Assembly (NCBI RefSeq): GCF_947500985.1 | Contig: NZ_CANMTX010000006.1 | Location: 1 to 64,000 of the forward strand | Origin: an uncultured Maribacter sp. | GTDB taxonomy: Bacteria; Bacteroidota; Bacteroidia; Flavobacteriales; Flavobacteriaceae | Reading direction: 5' to 3' | DNA: 64,000 nucleotides | Shown: piece after piece, positions 1 through 8,536 of the stretch | Layout of the letters: each line of letters starts with the position of its first letter | Position numbering within the stretch: position 1 is the first letter of the stretch | Notes under the pieces: model-generated | Databases searched by the model: none | What the model was told of the DNA's origin: nothing | Seen by the model: the letters and a program-made list of their open reading frames with translations, nothing else | Made by a program: the position numbers and the translations under genes

Positions 1-112
1 TAAATTCTTCATCAAACCTGACCTAAATAATAATTATTTATCGAATTTAGAGGTGTCCTAATAAGGGGAAGCCTACAATAATGCAAAAAAGGCTTCGTTA
101 AAGGAAAGGATT

Positions 113-457
113 TTGGAAATAAACAAAAATTCTATCGATTCAAAAAAAGTTGTTTTACTTAGAGATTTTGGTGGAGAAATAAAGGGGAGTTTAGATTTTA
201 CAATCAATGAGAAAAAATATTCATTGGAAAAAAATTCCAAGCTGGAAGTACTTATTCCTAGCAATTACGAATCAATAATCTGTATATCAAATTCCATTAA
301 TAATGCCTGTGGAGTTATCACATCATCACCTAATTATTCTAATTACTACCGCTTGAAATTAAATAAAAAAAATCGGGGAACATTAACTAAGATTAACGGT
401 AACTCATCCTATTATAAAGCACGTATTGATTATTACGAAAAACGTGCAAAAAAATAA
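113..457 (+). CDS. hypothetical protein, start uncertain, possibly remnant of a longer gene
   Basis: About 114 residues with no family I recognise. The first Met-type codon is TTG at 113, but the frame is open from 65, and the 16 codons before the TTG read like protein (Ala/Lys/Glu-rich, EAYNNAKKASLKER). Upstream of 65 are two tandem in-frame stops (TAA TAA, 59-64), and before them the same frame again reads protein-like to the window edge. It is either the 3' part of a disrupted gene or a small gene with a non-ATG start. The middle (VVLLRDFGGEIKGS and following) looks beta-rich. The C-terminus is basic (YYEKRAKK). There is no signal peptide in the visible part. Confidence 0.4.
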   Translation: MEINKNSIDSKKVVLLRDFGGEIKGSLDFTINEKKYSLEKNSKLEVLIPSNYESIICISNSINNACGVITSSPNYSNYYRLKLNKKNRGTLTKINGNSSYYKARIDYYEKRAKK

Positions 458-608
458 TACGTTTGCTAAGAAGGCCTAAGCGTTAACACTACAACAACAT
501 GTAAGACAATTCTACTAAAAGAAATTACTATTTTGGCTGTAGAATAATTCTAAAAAATAACCACGGTTAGTTAATAAACTAAGCTCAACCAACAATTACT
601 TGAATACC

Positions 609-929
609 ATGAGTGAATCACAACAAAATGACTCTCAAAACAACAATGGTCAAACCATTATAATTAATCAAAATAGTAATAGTAATGGAGTTGGAACCGC
701 TGGTTTTGTATTGTCTATTGTAGCGCTAATTATAGGCTGTATCCCCATTCTGGGTTGGTTTGTATGGTTTTTAGGTCTAGTACTTTCTTTTATAGGTGTT
801 TTTAAAAAGCCAAGAACTCTTGCCATGATAGGTTTATTCATCTCATTAATAGGTATAATTCTACTACTTTTTGTTTTTGCTAATCTTGCATTATTTGGAG
901 CTTCATCTGCAGCTCTTGATGGGTTTTAG
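609..929 (+). CDS. small DUF4190-like membrane protein
   Basis: 106 residues counted from the ATG at 609. A TTG nine bases upstream would add only three residues and is less likely. The first 30 residues are Gln/Asn/Ser-rich and hydrophilic. Two hydrophobic hairpin segments follow (about 35-65 and 72-98), separated by a short basic turn FKKPRT. This layout, with a Gly at the start of each helix (GTAGFVLSIVALIIG), is that of DUF4190-type proteins of unknown role. It is probably an inner membrane protein. It stands alone, with about 150 bases of non-coding sequence before it and 227 after. Confidence 0.6.
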   Translation: MSESQQNDSQNNNGQTIIINQNSNSNGVGTAGFVLSIVALIIGCIPILGWFVWFLGLVLSFIGVFKKPRTLAMIGLFISLIGIILLLFVFANLALFGASSAALDGF

Positions 930-1023
930 AATAAATTTTCAGTAAAGTCATATTAACTTGTTTATAATGAATTGATAAAAGTTGATTTACAGTAAAACAA
1001 CAGTAATTAACTTTCGATTTAAT

Positions 1024-1031
1024 TACCTTTG
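1024..1031 (+). promoter_or_regulatory. putative Bacteroidota -7 element (TACCTTTG)
   Basis: TACCTTTG fits the TAnnTTTG -7 consensus of the Bacteroidota housekeeping sigma factor. No good TTTG -33 element is visible at the expected distance, so the call is weak. It would give a leader of roughly 120 bases for the DUF1275 gene. Confidence 0.35.
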
Positions 1032-1156
1032 TATTCACAGAAATCTTGCTGATTAGTACAATTACTTCATTAAAAGTTCTCCGCTTTTAGTACATGAAGT
1101 GAATATAGTTATTGCTATTAGTCTCGTTTTCTAGTACCGATTTAATTATAAACGGA

Positions 1157-1888
1157 ATGTTTAGACATCAAGGCAAAAGCAGAAAATTAAAGCACAATCT
1201 GCAAATTGCCACTATTTTATCTTTTGTAGCGGGCATTGTAAATGTAACGGGGTTTTTGGCTTATAACCAACTAACTACCAATGTTACTGGGCATTTTGCA
1301 CTTTTCATGAACGATGTTGCTAATTTAGAATTCTGGAAAGGCACTGTTTATTTTTTATATATCTTTTCTTTTCTCTCTGGGTCGTTCTTCTCTAGCTTTC
1401 TGATTGAAAAATTTAGAAAGAATAAAAAATTAAATGTTTTTGTATTACCTACTATAATTGAATGTCTAATTCTAATAGCCATACCGCTTTATAGTGATGC
1501 TTTTGAAATCACTTATCCAGATTTAATTATCTGCGCGCTACTCTTTGCTATGGGGCTCCAAAATTCTTTCGTTACAAGAATTTCAAATGCAGTAGTAAGA
1601 ACAACACACTTAACGGGACTATTTACAGATTTAGGTATTGAGTTGTCACAATTATTTTTTCCAGAAAGGCACCCAAATAGAGAAAAATTAAAATCTACTA
1701 TTAAACTCCGTCTTTACATAATTTGCTTCTTCTTTCTTGGCGGAATCATTGGTGGATTTCTGTACCTGCAACTCAACTTAAAATTGAATGCACTCATTGT
1801 TGGTGCACTAATTTTATTGGGTAGTTTATTTTATGATGATTTTAGATATCAATTTATACGTACCAGAAGAAAATATACGCAACGTTGA
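1157..1888 (+). CDS. YoaK/DUF1275 family membrane protein
   Basis: 243 residues from the ATG at 1157. A TTG 45 bases upstream extends the frame but adds a segment unlike the family. The start of the mature family domain is clear: SFVAGIVNVTGFLAY, then NVTGHFALF, matching DUF1275 proteins, which have six membrane helices and unknown transport-like function. Helices are visible near residues 20-40, 60-80, 90-110, 120-140, 185-205 and 205-225. A conserved-looking loop RISNAVVRTTHLTGLFTD sits before the last pair. The C-terminus is strongly basic (RTRRKYTQR), as expected for a cytoplasmic tail. It appears to be monocistronic. Confidence 0.8.
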   Translation: MFRHQGKSRKLKHNLQIATILSFVAGIVNVTGFLAYNQLTTNVTGHFALFMNDVANLEFWKGTVYFLYIFSFLSGSFFSSFLIEKFRKNKKLNVFVLPTIIECLILIAIPLYSDAFEITYPDLIICALLFAMGLQNSFVTRISNAVVRTTHLTGLFTDLGIELSQLFFPERHPNREKLKSTIKLRLYIICFFFLGGIIGGFLYLQLNLKLNALIVGALILLGSLFYDDFRYQFIRTRRKYTQR

Positions 1889-2005
1889 GTTTTAATTACC
1901 CTTTTGAAACATTCAGTTATATTTTATAAAAAAGGATTGCGTAATTTTAAAAGTATTCTATAATCCTTTGAATATTAAAAAAGCTTAAACTAAAAACCAT
2001 AAACT

Positions 2006-2683
2006 ATGAAATATCTACTCTCTACATTCCTTTTCGCTGCATTATTAGTTTCTTGTAATTCATCAGATAAATCTAAATCAACATCTGCAGAAAGCACAGA
2101 TGTAGACACAACAACAGAAGCCGTTGCGAAAATTGAAAAGCAATTAAAAACCATAGAAACAGATGAAGACCTTATTGCTACGGCATTAATGGCAGCACCT
2201 GCAGAAAGTAGAGCTACAAGTAAAGTAATTGGTTATAATATGGCTGGTGAGTTTGTAACTTTAAAAGAAGGTGATAGCGAATATATTGTACTTGCAGATG
2301 ACCCAAAGAAAGATGGTTTCAACGCTGCTTGTTACCATAAAGATTTAGACGCATTTATGGCAAGAGGTAGGGCTTTACGTGCCGAAGGCAAATCTGCAGA
2401 TGAAATTTTCGCAATTAGAGAAGCTGAAGTAAAATCTGGTGAAATTAAAATTACTCCCGGTTCTGCATTACACATTTACTACGGGCCAAATGGAGCTTAT
2501 GATGTAGAAACCTCTAAAGTTGATGGTGCAAAGCTTCGTTATGTGATATACACTCCTTTTGCAACATCAGCATCAATTGGCCTACCAGAAACTCCGTCTG
2601 CACCCAATCACCCTTGGATTATGAATCCTGGTACGCACAGAGCACATATAATGATTTCTCCACTTGAAAATGAAGTAGAGTAA
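2006..2683 (+). CDS. putative lipoprotein of unknown function
   Basis: 225 residues with a type II signal: MKYLLSTFLFAALLVSC ends in the lipobox cysteine, Cys17. A Ser/Thr/Glu-rich linker (residues 18-45) follows, then a folded domain from about 55. That domain includes a His-Tyr motif (ALHIYYGPNGAYDVE), a Tyr-rich strand (LRYVIYTPFATS) and a C-terminal segment with HPWIMNPGTHRAHIM, whose three His residues could bind metal, though this is only a guess. It is probably anchored in the outer or inner membrane facing the periplasm. The next gene follows after 31 bases and may be cotranscribed. Confidence 0.6.
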   Translation: MKYLLSTFLFAALLVSCNSSDKSKSTSAESTDVDTTTEAVAKIEKQLKTIETDEDLIATALMAAPAESRATSKVIGYNMAGEFVTLKEGDSEYIVLADDPKKDGFNAACYHKDLDAFMARGRALRAEGKSADEIFAIREAEVKSGEIKITPGSALHIYYGPNGAYDVETSKVDGAKLRYVIYTPFATSASIGLPETPSAPNHPWIMNPGTHRAHIMISPLENEVE

Positions 2684-2714
2684 TACAAAGCGAGTCAAAA
2701 AACGTTAACCATAT

Positions 2715-3050
2715 ATGGTAAAACGAATACTAAATTACCTCGGCTGGTTTATTGTAGCTATACTTTTAGGGTTTCTGCACATGCGCATAGTTTTGGGTGC
2801 GCCACCAAAATCTGACGATGAAAAATTCTCGTTTACAAGTATGATATATGAATGGGCTTTAGTACAAGTTGGTTCAACCGTTGGGCTTATAATAGCACTT
2901 ATATTCATTCTACTAGATGTTTTTTATTTGAACAACAAACTCAAAGACAATAGCAAAGCAGCTCTTTTTCGTTTAGTAATTATTTCTTTAATGGCTGTAA
3001 TTGTTGGCGGCACGCATTATATTTTAGAAAAAGTTATAGATGTTATTTAG
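2715..3050 (+). CDS. small integral membrane protein, unknown function
   Basis: 111 residues starting at ATG 2715. Three hydrophobic segments are visible: about 8-28 (WFIVAILLGFLHMRIVLG), 48-70 (VQVGSTVGLIIALIFILL) and 85-108. The loop between the first two is charged (PPKSDDEKFSF). I do not recognise the family. It lies close behind the lipoprotein gene and 44 bases before the HipA-like kinase gene, so the three may share a transcript, but nothing in the sequence shows a functional link. Confidence 0.5.
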   Translation: MVKRILNYLGWFIVAILLGFLHMRIVLGAPPKSDDEKFSFTSMIYEWALVQVGSTVGLIIALIFILLDVFYLNNKLKDNSKAALFRLVIISLMAVIVGGTHYILEKVIDVI

Positions 3051-3094
3051 ATAGGCAAGAGTATAGATATCACTACAAACTATATCTTAGCAGT

Positions 3095-3874
3095 ATGAAT
3101 ACACTTGATATTAGAACAGTAGATGTTATTCAATATTTACAGCCCTTGCGAGAGGGCGGCTCTATGCCTGCTATTGTAAAAGCTGATGATGATTTTTTGT
3201 ATGTACTGAAGTTTAGAGGCTCTGGACAAGGTGAAAAATCACTTATCTCTGAATTCATTGGTGGCGAATTGGCGCGTACAATCGGTTTAAAAGTACCTGA
3301 GTTGGTATTTATGAACTTAGAAGATTCTTTTAGACAGACCGAACCCGATGAAGAAATTCAAGATTTATTGAAGTTTAGCGTAGGGCTAAACCTTGGTTTA
3401 CACTTTTTATCTGGCGCTATAACTTTCGATCCTTTAATTTCTACGGCAGATGCCATGACAGCTTCAAAGGTTGTGGTCTTAGATAGTTTAATAAGCAATA
3501 TTGACCGTACGGCTAAAAATGCAAATCTATTATATTGGCATAATGAATTATGGGTGATAGATAACGGAGCAAGTTTCTACTTTCACCATAATTGGGAAAC
3601 TTGGGCGAGTCACCTTACCAGAACATTTCCGTTTATAAAAGACCATGTGCTTTTACAACAAGCCACTGCCCTAGAAGAAGCTGCTGCAGAAATTCAAAAA
3701 TTAATCACACTAGATAAAATAACAGAGATTGTAAATAACATACCTAAAGATTGGTTGACGAGCGAATCTGATATATTAAACGCAGATGAGAAAAGAGCAG
3801 CCTATATTAAATTTATAACCACTAAGCTGTCTATAATCGATGTTTTAGTTAAAGAAGCGGAAGATGCAAGATAG
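3095..3874 (+). CDS. HipA-like kinase (HipA_2 family)
   Basis: 259 residues resembling the stand-alone HipA-like kinase domain. The visible kinase features are a Lys in the N-lobe strand (YVLKF, Lys39), a catalytic-loop-like SNIDRTAKNAN (Asp137, Asn144) and a metal-binding DNG (Asp156) in place of DFG. HipA proteins phosphorylate a protein target such as glutamyl-tRNA synthetase. This smaller relative is not a classic HipA: it lacks the HipA N-terminal subdomain and no HipB-type DNA-binding partner is next to it. Its stop codon lies inside the start of the DUF3037 gene (11-base overlap), so the pair is translationally coupled. Target and role are unknown. Confidence 0.75.
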   Translation: MNTLDIRTVDVIQYLQPLREGGSMPAIVKADDDFLYVLKFRGSGQGEKSLISEFIGGELARTIGLKVPELVFMNLEDSFRQTEPDEEIQDLLKFSVGLNLGLHFLSGAITFDPLISTADAMTASKVVVLDSLISNIDRTAKNANLLYWHNELWVIDNGASFYFHHNWETWASHLTRTFPFIKDHVLLQQATALEEAAAEIQKLITLDKITEIVNNIPKDWLTSESDILNADEKRAAYIKFITTKLSIIDVLVKEAEDAR

Positions 3875-4247
3875 ACATACCTTCAAATTTGCGATAGTTA
3901 GGATCGTACCCAAAGTAGAACGAGAAGAGTTCTTTAATGTCGGAGTTATTTTATTCTGTAAACGAACAAAATTTTTAGATATTAAATATGATATTAATGA
4001 GGATAAATTAAAAGCATTTTCGCCGGAAATAGAATATGAAATACTAAATGATTATCTAAAAGCCTGGAAATTGATTTGCGAAGGAAAGGAAGCTGGCGGA
4101 CCAATAGGAAAGTTAGATTTACCTGATAGATTTGGTTGGTTAACAGCATGCAGAAGTACAGTCATACAAAGCTCTACTACCCGATCTGGACTCAGTATCG
4201 ACCCAGAAAAAGAGCTCGAAGATATATTTAATAAGTACGTATTGTAA
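3864..4247 (+). CDS. DUF3037 protein paired with HipA-like kinase
   Basis: 127 residues recognised as DUF3037 by its opening (KFAIVRIVPKVEREEFFNVG, then VILFCKR) and by the LTACRSTVIQSS segment. The function is unknown. The ATG at 3864 overlaps the 3' end of the HipA-like gene by 11 bases, which implies coupled translation and fixed stoichiometry. The same gene pair recurs in other bacteria, which suggests that DUF3037 is a substrate, inhibitor or cofactor of the kinase; that is inference. No membrane segment or signal peptide is present. Confidence 0.75.
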   Translation: MQDRHTFKFAIVRIVPKVEREEFFNVGVILFCKRTKFLDIKYDINEDKLKAFSPEIEYEILNDYLKAWKLICEGKEAGGPIGKLDLPDRFGWLTACRSTVIQSSTTRSGLSIDPEKELEDIFNKYVL

Positions 4248-4343
4248 GGTTAACTACTTTTTACTACTCTTATATTTGGTATATTCTATAAATAATAACA
4301 TTTAATAAAGTCAAAGGCTTACCTATTTTTAAAAATCAATAAT

Positions 4344-5363
4344 ATGCAATCATCAGAACTACAGAGAATAATTCAAGGCATTCCAAAAACAGAACTTCAC
4401 TTACATTTAGAAGGGAGTTTTGAACCAGAATTAATGTTCGAGATTGCAAAGAGAAACAACATTACGTTACCATACGAATCTATTGAATCGGTTAAAGAAG
4501 CATACAAATTCAATAACCTTCAAGAGTTTTTAGATATCTATTATGCAGGTGCGCAAGTACTGTTACATGAGCAAGATTTCTTTGATCTAACCTGGGCATA
4601 TTTAACCAAAGTACACAGTGAAAATGTAAAACACGTAGAGGTGTTTTTTGACCCACAGACACATACCGAAAGAGGTGTAGCTTTTGATGTTGTGATAAAA
4701 GGAATTCACCGCGCTTTAGAAAAAGGAAAAAATGAATTAAATATATCTTACAAACTCATCATGAGCTATTTGCGTCATTTGAGTGAAGAAGACGCTTTTA
4801 AAACCTTAGAAGAATCGTTACCGTTTAAAGACATTATCGATGGCGTTGGATTAGATTCCTCAGAAATGGGAAATCCGCCAAGTAAATTTGAAAAAGTATT
4901 TAAAGCGTCTGCTGCACAAGGGTATAAACTTGTTGCTCATGCAGGGGAAGAAGGTCCGGCAGATTACATCTGGGAAGCTTTAGATATTTTAAACGTAGAA
5001 CGTATAGACCATGGTAATCGTTGTTTAACGGACGAAGCTTTGGTTAAAAGATTGGTTGATGACAAAATTGCTTTAACCTTATGCCCTACCAGTAATGTAG
5101 CCCTAAAAGTGATACAGAAAATGGAAGAACATCCCGTTGCTAAAATGCTTAATAAGGGAATTGTGGCTACTATACACTCAGACGACCCTGCCTATTTTGG
5201 TGGCTATATGAACGAGAACTACTACCAAACTGCGAAAGCGCTTAATTTAAGCTTAGCACAAATAGAGCAACTGGCTATCAATGGTTTTGAAGCGAGTTGG
5301 TTGAGCACCGCATCTAAAGAAAAACATATAAAAGAAGTAAAAGAATACTTTAAATCGCTTTAA
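4344..5363 (+). CDS. adenine deaminase (adenosine deaminase family)
   Basis: 339 residues of the metal-dependent ADD family, converting adenine to hypoxanthine for purine salvage in the cytoplasm. The zinc ligands HxH are at His19/His21 (HLHLEGS). The catalytic Glu is in HAGEEGP near residue 200, followed by IDHG and the SDDP motif near 280. The signatures [30 protein letters not shown] and [11 protein letters not shown] match the bacterial/fungal adenine deaminase branch (EC 3.5.4.2) rather than true adenosine deaminases. Database labels of adenosine deaminase are therefore probably imprecise. Its 3' end overlaps the convergent histidine kinase gene by 14 bases. Confidence 0.85.
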   Translation: MQSSELQRIIQGIPKTELHLHLEGSFEPELMFEIAKRNNITLPYESIESVKEAYKFNNLQEFLDIYYAGAQVLLHEQDFFDLTWAYLTKVHSENVKHVEVFFDPQTHTERGVAFDVVIKGIHRALEKGKNELNISYKLIMSYLRHLSEEDAFKTLEESLPFKDIIDGVGLDSSEMGNPPSKFEKVFKASAAQGYKLVAHAGEEGPADYIWEALDILNVERIDHGNRCLTDEALVKRLVDDKIALTLCPTSNVALKVIQKMEEHPVAKMLNKGIVATIHSDDPAYFGGYMNENYYQTAKALNLSLAQIEQLAINGFEASWLSTASKEKHIKEVKEYFKSL

Positions 5364-6681
5364 CTGCAAGGGGAATAAATAGTTCAAAAACTGCACCATT
5401 ACCAAGCGAACTTTCCACAGTAATATGTCCGTTATGTGTAGTAACAATGCGTTTTACAATGGCGAGTCCTATTCCGGTGCCTTGATATTCTTCGTCGCTA
5501 TGTAATCGTTGAAAAATCTTAAAAACCTTACTTTCATATTTCTGGTCAAAACCAATACCATTGTCAGTTACAATAATATGAGAATATTGCTTGTCGTAAT
5601 TTAATTGTAAAAGAGGATAATCTTCACCTTGCACAACTTTACCTGATACTTTAATTACAGGCTTCTCTTCGTTTTTGGTAAACTTAATAGCGTTTGTAAA
5701 TAGATTAAATAACAACTGCTTAAACTGTATTGGTCTAACCGTAACATCACAATCTTTTGAAATTTTAAGTGCTGTTTTATGTTCCTTTAACTCTTCACTT
5801 AATACATCTTTTACATCTAAAACCAACTTTTTTAAAGAGACCGTTGTTAAACTGTTATCTATTGTTTCGGTTCCTCCATAAACTAGTAAATCTTGAATTA
5901 GATTACGCATACGAGCCGCAGATAAATCAATTCGTTCTAATTTATGTTTACCTGCAGTAGATAAATTATGAAACTCATTATCACTAATTTGAGAAATGAA
6001 CATTTGTATTTTACGCAGCGGTTCTTGCAAATCGTGACTACAAATATGGTTGAATGAAGCCAAATCATTTATCATCAACTCTAACTTTATAGTCTTGATT
6101 TCTAATTGATTGGTACGTTGAAAAACTTTTTTCTCTAATTTTTTAGAGAATTTCTTCAACTTTTTATGTGCCCTTTCAAGCTCTAATTTATTCTTTCTAA
6201 GCTCCAACAAGTTAATAACTTGTTCAGACAAAATATTCAGAGATTCTTTTTGACTATCTGTTAATTTTCTAGGCTTGTTATCAATAACACACAAGGTACC
6301 TAAAGGCAAACCACTTGCATTCTTTAGAGGAATACCAGCATAAAAAACTATATTAGGATCACCCGTTACTAAAGGGTTATCATGAAAACGTTCATCTTCA
6401 CGAGCATCTTCAGTCGTAAAAATGGGGTCACTACCCGTAATAGCATGCGCACAAAAGGCATCTTCAATAGGTGTTTCAGAAACTCCTAGACCGTAATTAG
6501 ATTTAAACCACTGTCTTTTATCATCTAAAAGTGTAATTAATGAAATTGGTGTCTGACAAATTTCAGCCGCTAGTTTGGTAAGGTTATCATAATCTTTTTC
6601 AGGCAATGTGTCTAAAATGGAATATGAATTAAGAAGTGCAAGGCGTTCTTTTTCCCTATCATGAATTTTGGCTTTTGTCAT
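5350..6681 (-). CDS. GAF-domain sensor histidine kinase
   Basis: 443 residues with no membrane segment, so a cytoplasmic sensor. A GAF domain spans about 20-160, a Lys/Glu-rich coiled coil about 160-205, then the HisKA dimerisation domain with the phospho-acceptor His216 (CSHDLQEP). The HATPase domain follows with an N box (NLFTNAIKF), G1 (DNGIGF) and G2 ([12 protein letters not shown]). No response regulator gene is adjacent, so the partner is encoded elsewhere. The stimulus is unknown. The long 5' non-coding region up to the pterin genes may hold divergent promoters. Confidence 0.85.
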   Translation of the reverse strand: MTKAKIHDREKERLALLNSYSILDTLPEKDYDNLTKLAAEICQTPISLITLLDDKRQWFKSNYGLGVSETPIEDAFCAHAITGSDPIFTTEDAREDERFHDNPLVTGDPNIVFYAGIPLKNASGLPLGTLCVIDNKPRKLTDSQKESLNILSEQVINLLELRKNKLELERAHKKLKKFSKKLEKKVFQRTNQLEIKTIKLELMINDLASFNHICSHDLQEPLRKIQMFISQISDNEFHNLSTAGKHKLERIDLSAARMRNLIQDLLVYGGTETIDNSLTTVSLKKLVLDVKDVLSEELKEHKTALKISKDCDVTVRPIQFKQLLFNLFTNAIKFTKNEEKPVIKVSGKVVQGEDYPLLQLNYDKQYSHIIVTDNGIGFDQKYESKVFKIFQRLHSDEEYQGTGIGLAIVKRIVTTHNGHITVESSLGNGAVFELFIPLAVKAI

Positions 6682-6840
6682 AGTCTATCTAAGAGAAGTT
6701 GTTTTAACAGCAGCAAATATAAGGCGCATGTTACTTTTGATATGCTAAATATAATATAATAGTGGTAAAATTTTGTTGCGTGGAATATAGCCTTGAAGAT
6801 TAAATGAGTTTTTATTTTGGATATTAAAGAGCTAAAAAGA

Positions 6841-6950
6841 ATTCACTTTGTACATCCCTCTATCTCTACAATCTACAATAAAGTCCAAATTTTTAAAACA
6901 ATTCTAATCTTGTTTTCTTCACTTCATTAATCAATACTATGTTTTCAACC
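6841..6950 (+). repeat. divergent copy A of a 110-bp sequence repeated at 11713
   Basis: Lies in the 421-base gap between the histidine kinase and PTPS genes (6682-7102), where there is no other gene. Aligned by hand to 11713-11823 it shows about 72 percent identity over 109 aligned bases with one single-base gap; both contain CATCCCTC near the start and CTATGTTTTCAAC at the end. Read in frame, both encode HPS..S....NK.QI.KTIL.LFS, but copy A then hits a stop because of the one-base gap. It is therefore probably a decayed copy of a small coding sequence. The rest of the gap shows only the operator and promoter described separately. Confidence 0.5.
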
Positions 6951-7017
6951 CACAAAGATGGTATCAAAAATTTGGCTTCGAACATCACCCAACCTTCATA
7001 CGTTGCAATAAATATAA

Positions 7018-7055
7018 ATTTTGTTTAATATTTAACACAATTACTTAAACAAAAT
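7018..7055 (+). promoter_or_regulatory. palindromic operator copy 1, in front of the pterin genes
   Basis: Perfect inverted repeat: ATTTTGTTTAA (7018-7028), 16 bases, TTAAACAAAAT (7045-7055). A -7-like TACCTTTA (7060-7067) follows seven bases after the inner 8-bp arm, so a bound dimer would cover the promoter. The same 8-bp arms with the same 16-bp spacing recur at 11534-11565 and, with one mismatch, at 20852-20883. The cognate regulator is not in this window. A MerR-type light- or stress-responsive protein is one possibility. Confidence 0.65.
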
Positions 7056-7102
7056 TAAATACCTTTATCACATTAAATTTTTAAAAAACTTTTCTTTAAA
7101 AA

Positions 7103-7513
7103 ATGAATAAACTAGCCTTAGTAAGATGTGAACATTTTAATGCAGCACATAGATTGCACAATGCAAATTGGAGCGATGAAAAAAACAAAGAAGTTTTCGG
7201 AAAATGTAACAACCCAAATTATCATGGACACAACTACGAACTTGAAGTAAAAGTAATTGGGTTTTGTAATAAGGATACAGGTTACGTGATAGATACCAAA
7301 GTTTTATCTGATTTAATTGAAGAAAAAGTTTTAGATCGATTTGACCATAAAAATCTAAATCTAGACACTGAAGAATTTAAAACCCTTAACCCGACTGTTG
7401 AAAATATAGCAATAGTTATTTACGATATTTTAAAAACTGAGATTGAACCAAATTTAGAGTTAAAGATTAAACTCTATGAAACACCAAGAAACTATGTTGA
7501 ATACCCTTATTAA
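7103..7513 (+). CDS. 6-pyruvoyl-tetrahydropterin synthase / QueD family
   Basis: 136 residues. Zinc ligands are visible as the His of AAHRL and the YHGHNY pair; a catalytic-type Cys precedes them in GKCNNPNYHGHNY, and a late Glu lies in LYETPRNYVEYPY. The family converts dihydroneopterin triphosphate to 6-pyruvoyl-tetrahydropterin or, in the queuosine branch, to carboxy-tetrahydropterin. The gene next door is folE, which makes the substrate, and no queC/queE is present, so a pterin cofactor route fits better than queuosine; this is inference. The next reading frame begins inside its last codons (ATG 7494, 20-base overlap). It is preceded by the palindromic operator. Confidence 0.8.
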   Translation: MNKLALVRCEHFNAAHRLHNANWSDEKNKEVFGKCNNPNYHGHNYELEVKVIGFCNKDTGYVIDTKVLSDLIEEKVLDRFDHKNLNLDTEEFKTLNPTVENIAIVIYDILKTEIEPNLELKIKLYETPRNYVEYPY

Positions 7514-8174
7514 AGAAAACAAATTAAATGGATTTTCAGAAGAGGAAATCGGTGATGATCATATTTACACAGGTCTTGAAACTCCTATGAAATCAGATGC
7601 ATTTAAAATATCTGACGAAGAAAAATAGGATAAAATAGCAGATTTATTCTCACAAATAATGGATGTTATGGGACTAGATCTTCAAGACGATTCTTTGAAA
7701 GGAACACCTAATCGTGTTGCTAAGATGTATATAGATGAAATCTTTTCAGGTTTAAACCCTGCCAATAAACCTAAAGTAGCCTTATTTGATAATAAATATC
7801 AGTACAATCAAATGCTGGTAGAAAAAAATATAACCTTTTATTCGAACTGTGAGCACCACTTTGTACCGATTATAGGTAAAGCCCATATCGCATATATTTC
7901 TTCTGGTAAGGTAATCGGACTTTCAAAGCTTAATAGAATTGTTCAATATTATGCCAAGAGACCACAAGTACAAGAGAGATTAACAAATCAAATCGCTGCT
8001 GAGCTAAGACAAATTTTAGAAACTGAAGATGTAGCCGTAATAATAGACGCTAAGCATTTATGTGTCTCGTCACGTGGTATTAAAGATGATACTTCTGCTA
8101 CAGTAACTTCTTTTTATGGAGGTGTATTTAATACATCAAGTAAGATTGCAGAATTACAAAATTATTTAAATTAA
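7494..8174 (+). CDS. folE: GTP cyclohydrolase I (FolE), interrupted by an in-frame amber codon
   Basis: GTP cyclohydrolase I makes dihydroneopterin triphosphate from GTP. The full-length frame starts at ATG 7494 and reads FolE-like sequence (GDDHIYTGLETPMK, AFKISDEEK) up to TAG at 7626-7628, then continues in the same frame with the core. The core holds zinc ligands in NCEHHF and HLCVSSRG, the QERLT active-site segment, and a typical C-terminus. Without the stop it would be 226 residues, the usual length. Only the part from ATG 7659 (171 residues) is an uninterrupted frame; that ATG lies 31 bases after the TAG and could allow re-initiation. The missing N-terminal helices are not catalytic, so partial function is conceivable. 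Confidence 0.8.
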
Positions 8175-8268
8175 AAAAGCTTACTCGAACTTAGAACTAT
8201 AGTGGCAAGTGCAGAGAAAAAGCTTTTACATAAATAATTAGCGTAAACTGAACAGATGAACTGATATA

Positions 8269-8320
8269 GCATATAACTTAATACCATTCTTAAAAGAATG
8301 GCATTAAGTTATATGCTTTT
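8269..8320 (+). terminator. strong hairpin after folE
   Basis: 22-bp arms 8269-8290 and 8295-8316 pair with a single mismatch around a TAAA loop and are followed by TTTT. It ends the PTPS-folE unit. The remaining non-coding sequence of this 360-base gap (8175-8532) shows a TATTTTTG -7-like element near 8368 and nothing else I can support. Confidence 0.65.
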
Positions 8321-8536
8321 AAAAAAAAGTTAAAAAGTATAAAAGGAATAGTAACTTATTTATTGATATATTTTTGCATTAAAATGCTTAGTTCATGTTC
8401 AAGAAGAGTTTATCAATGTTAATTGGGAAATTCAAAAATAGTAAATACTGTTATTTTAAAATTCATGAATACTAGCTATTCTCAGCACAACTAATAGGGC
8501 ACTTAGTATCCGATAATTTCTTTTAAAATTAAGTCA

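Noticed and set aside
8175-8235. Open frame continuing in phase after the folE stop (20 codons)
   Set aside because: A short open run is expected by chance, no family resemblance is seen, and the FolE C-terminus is already complete.
8395-8475. 26-codon frame starting ATG 8395 in the gpx frame, as a possible true gpx start
   Set aside because: Three in-frame stops separate it from gpx and its sequence has no recognisable family feature.
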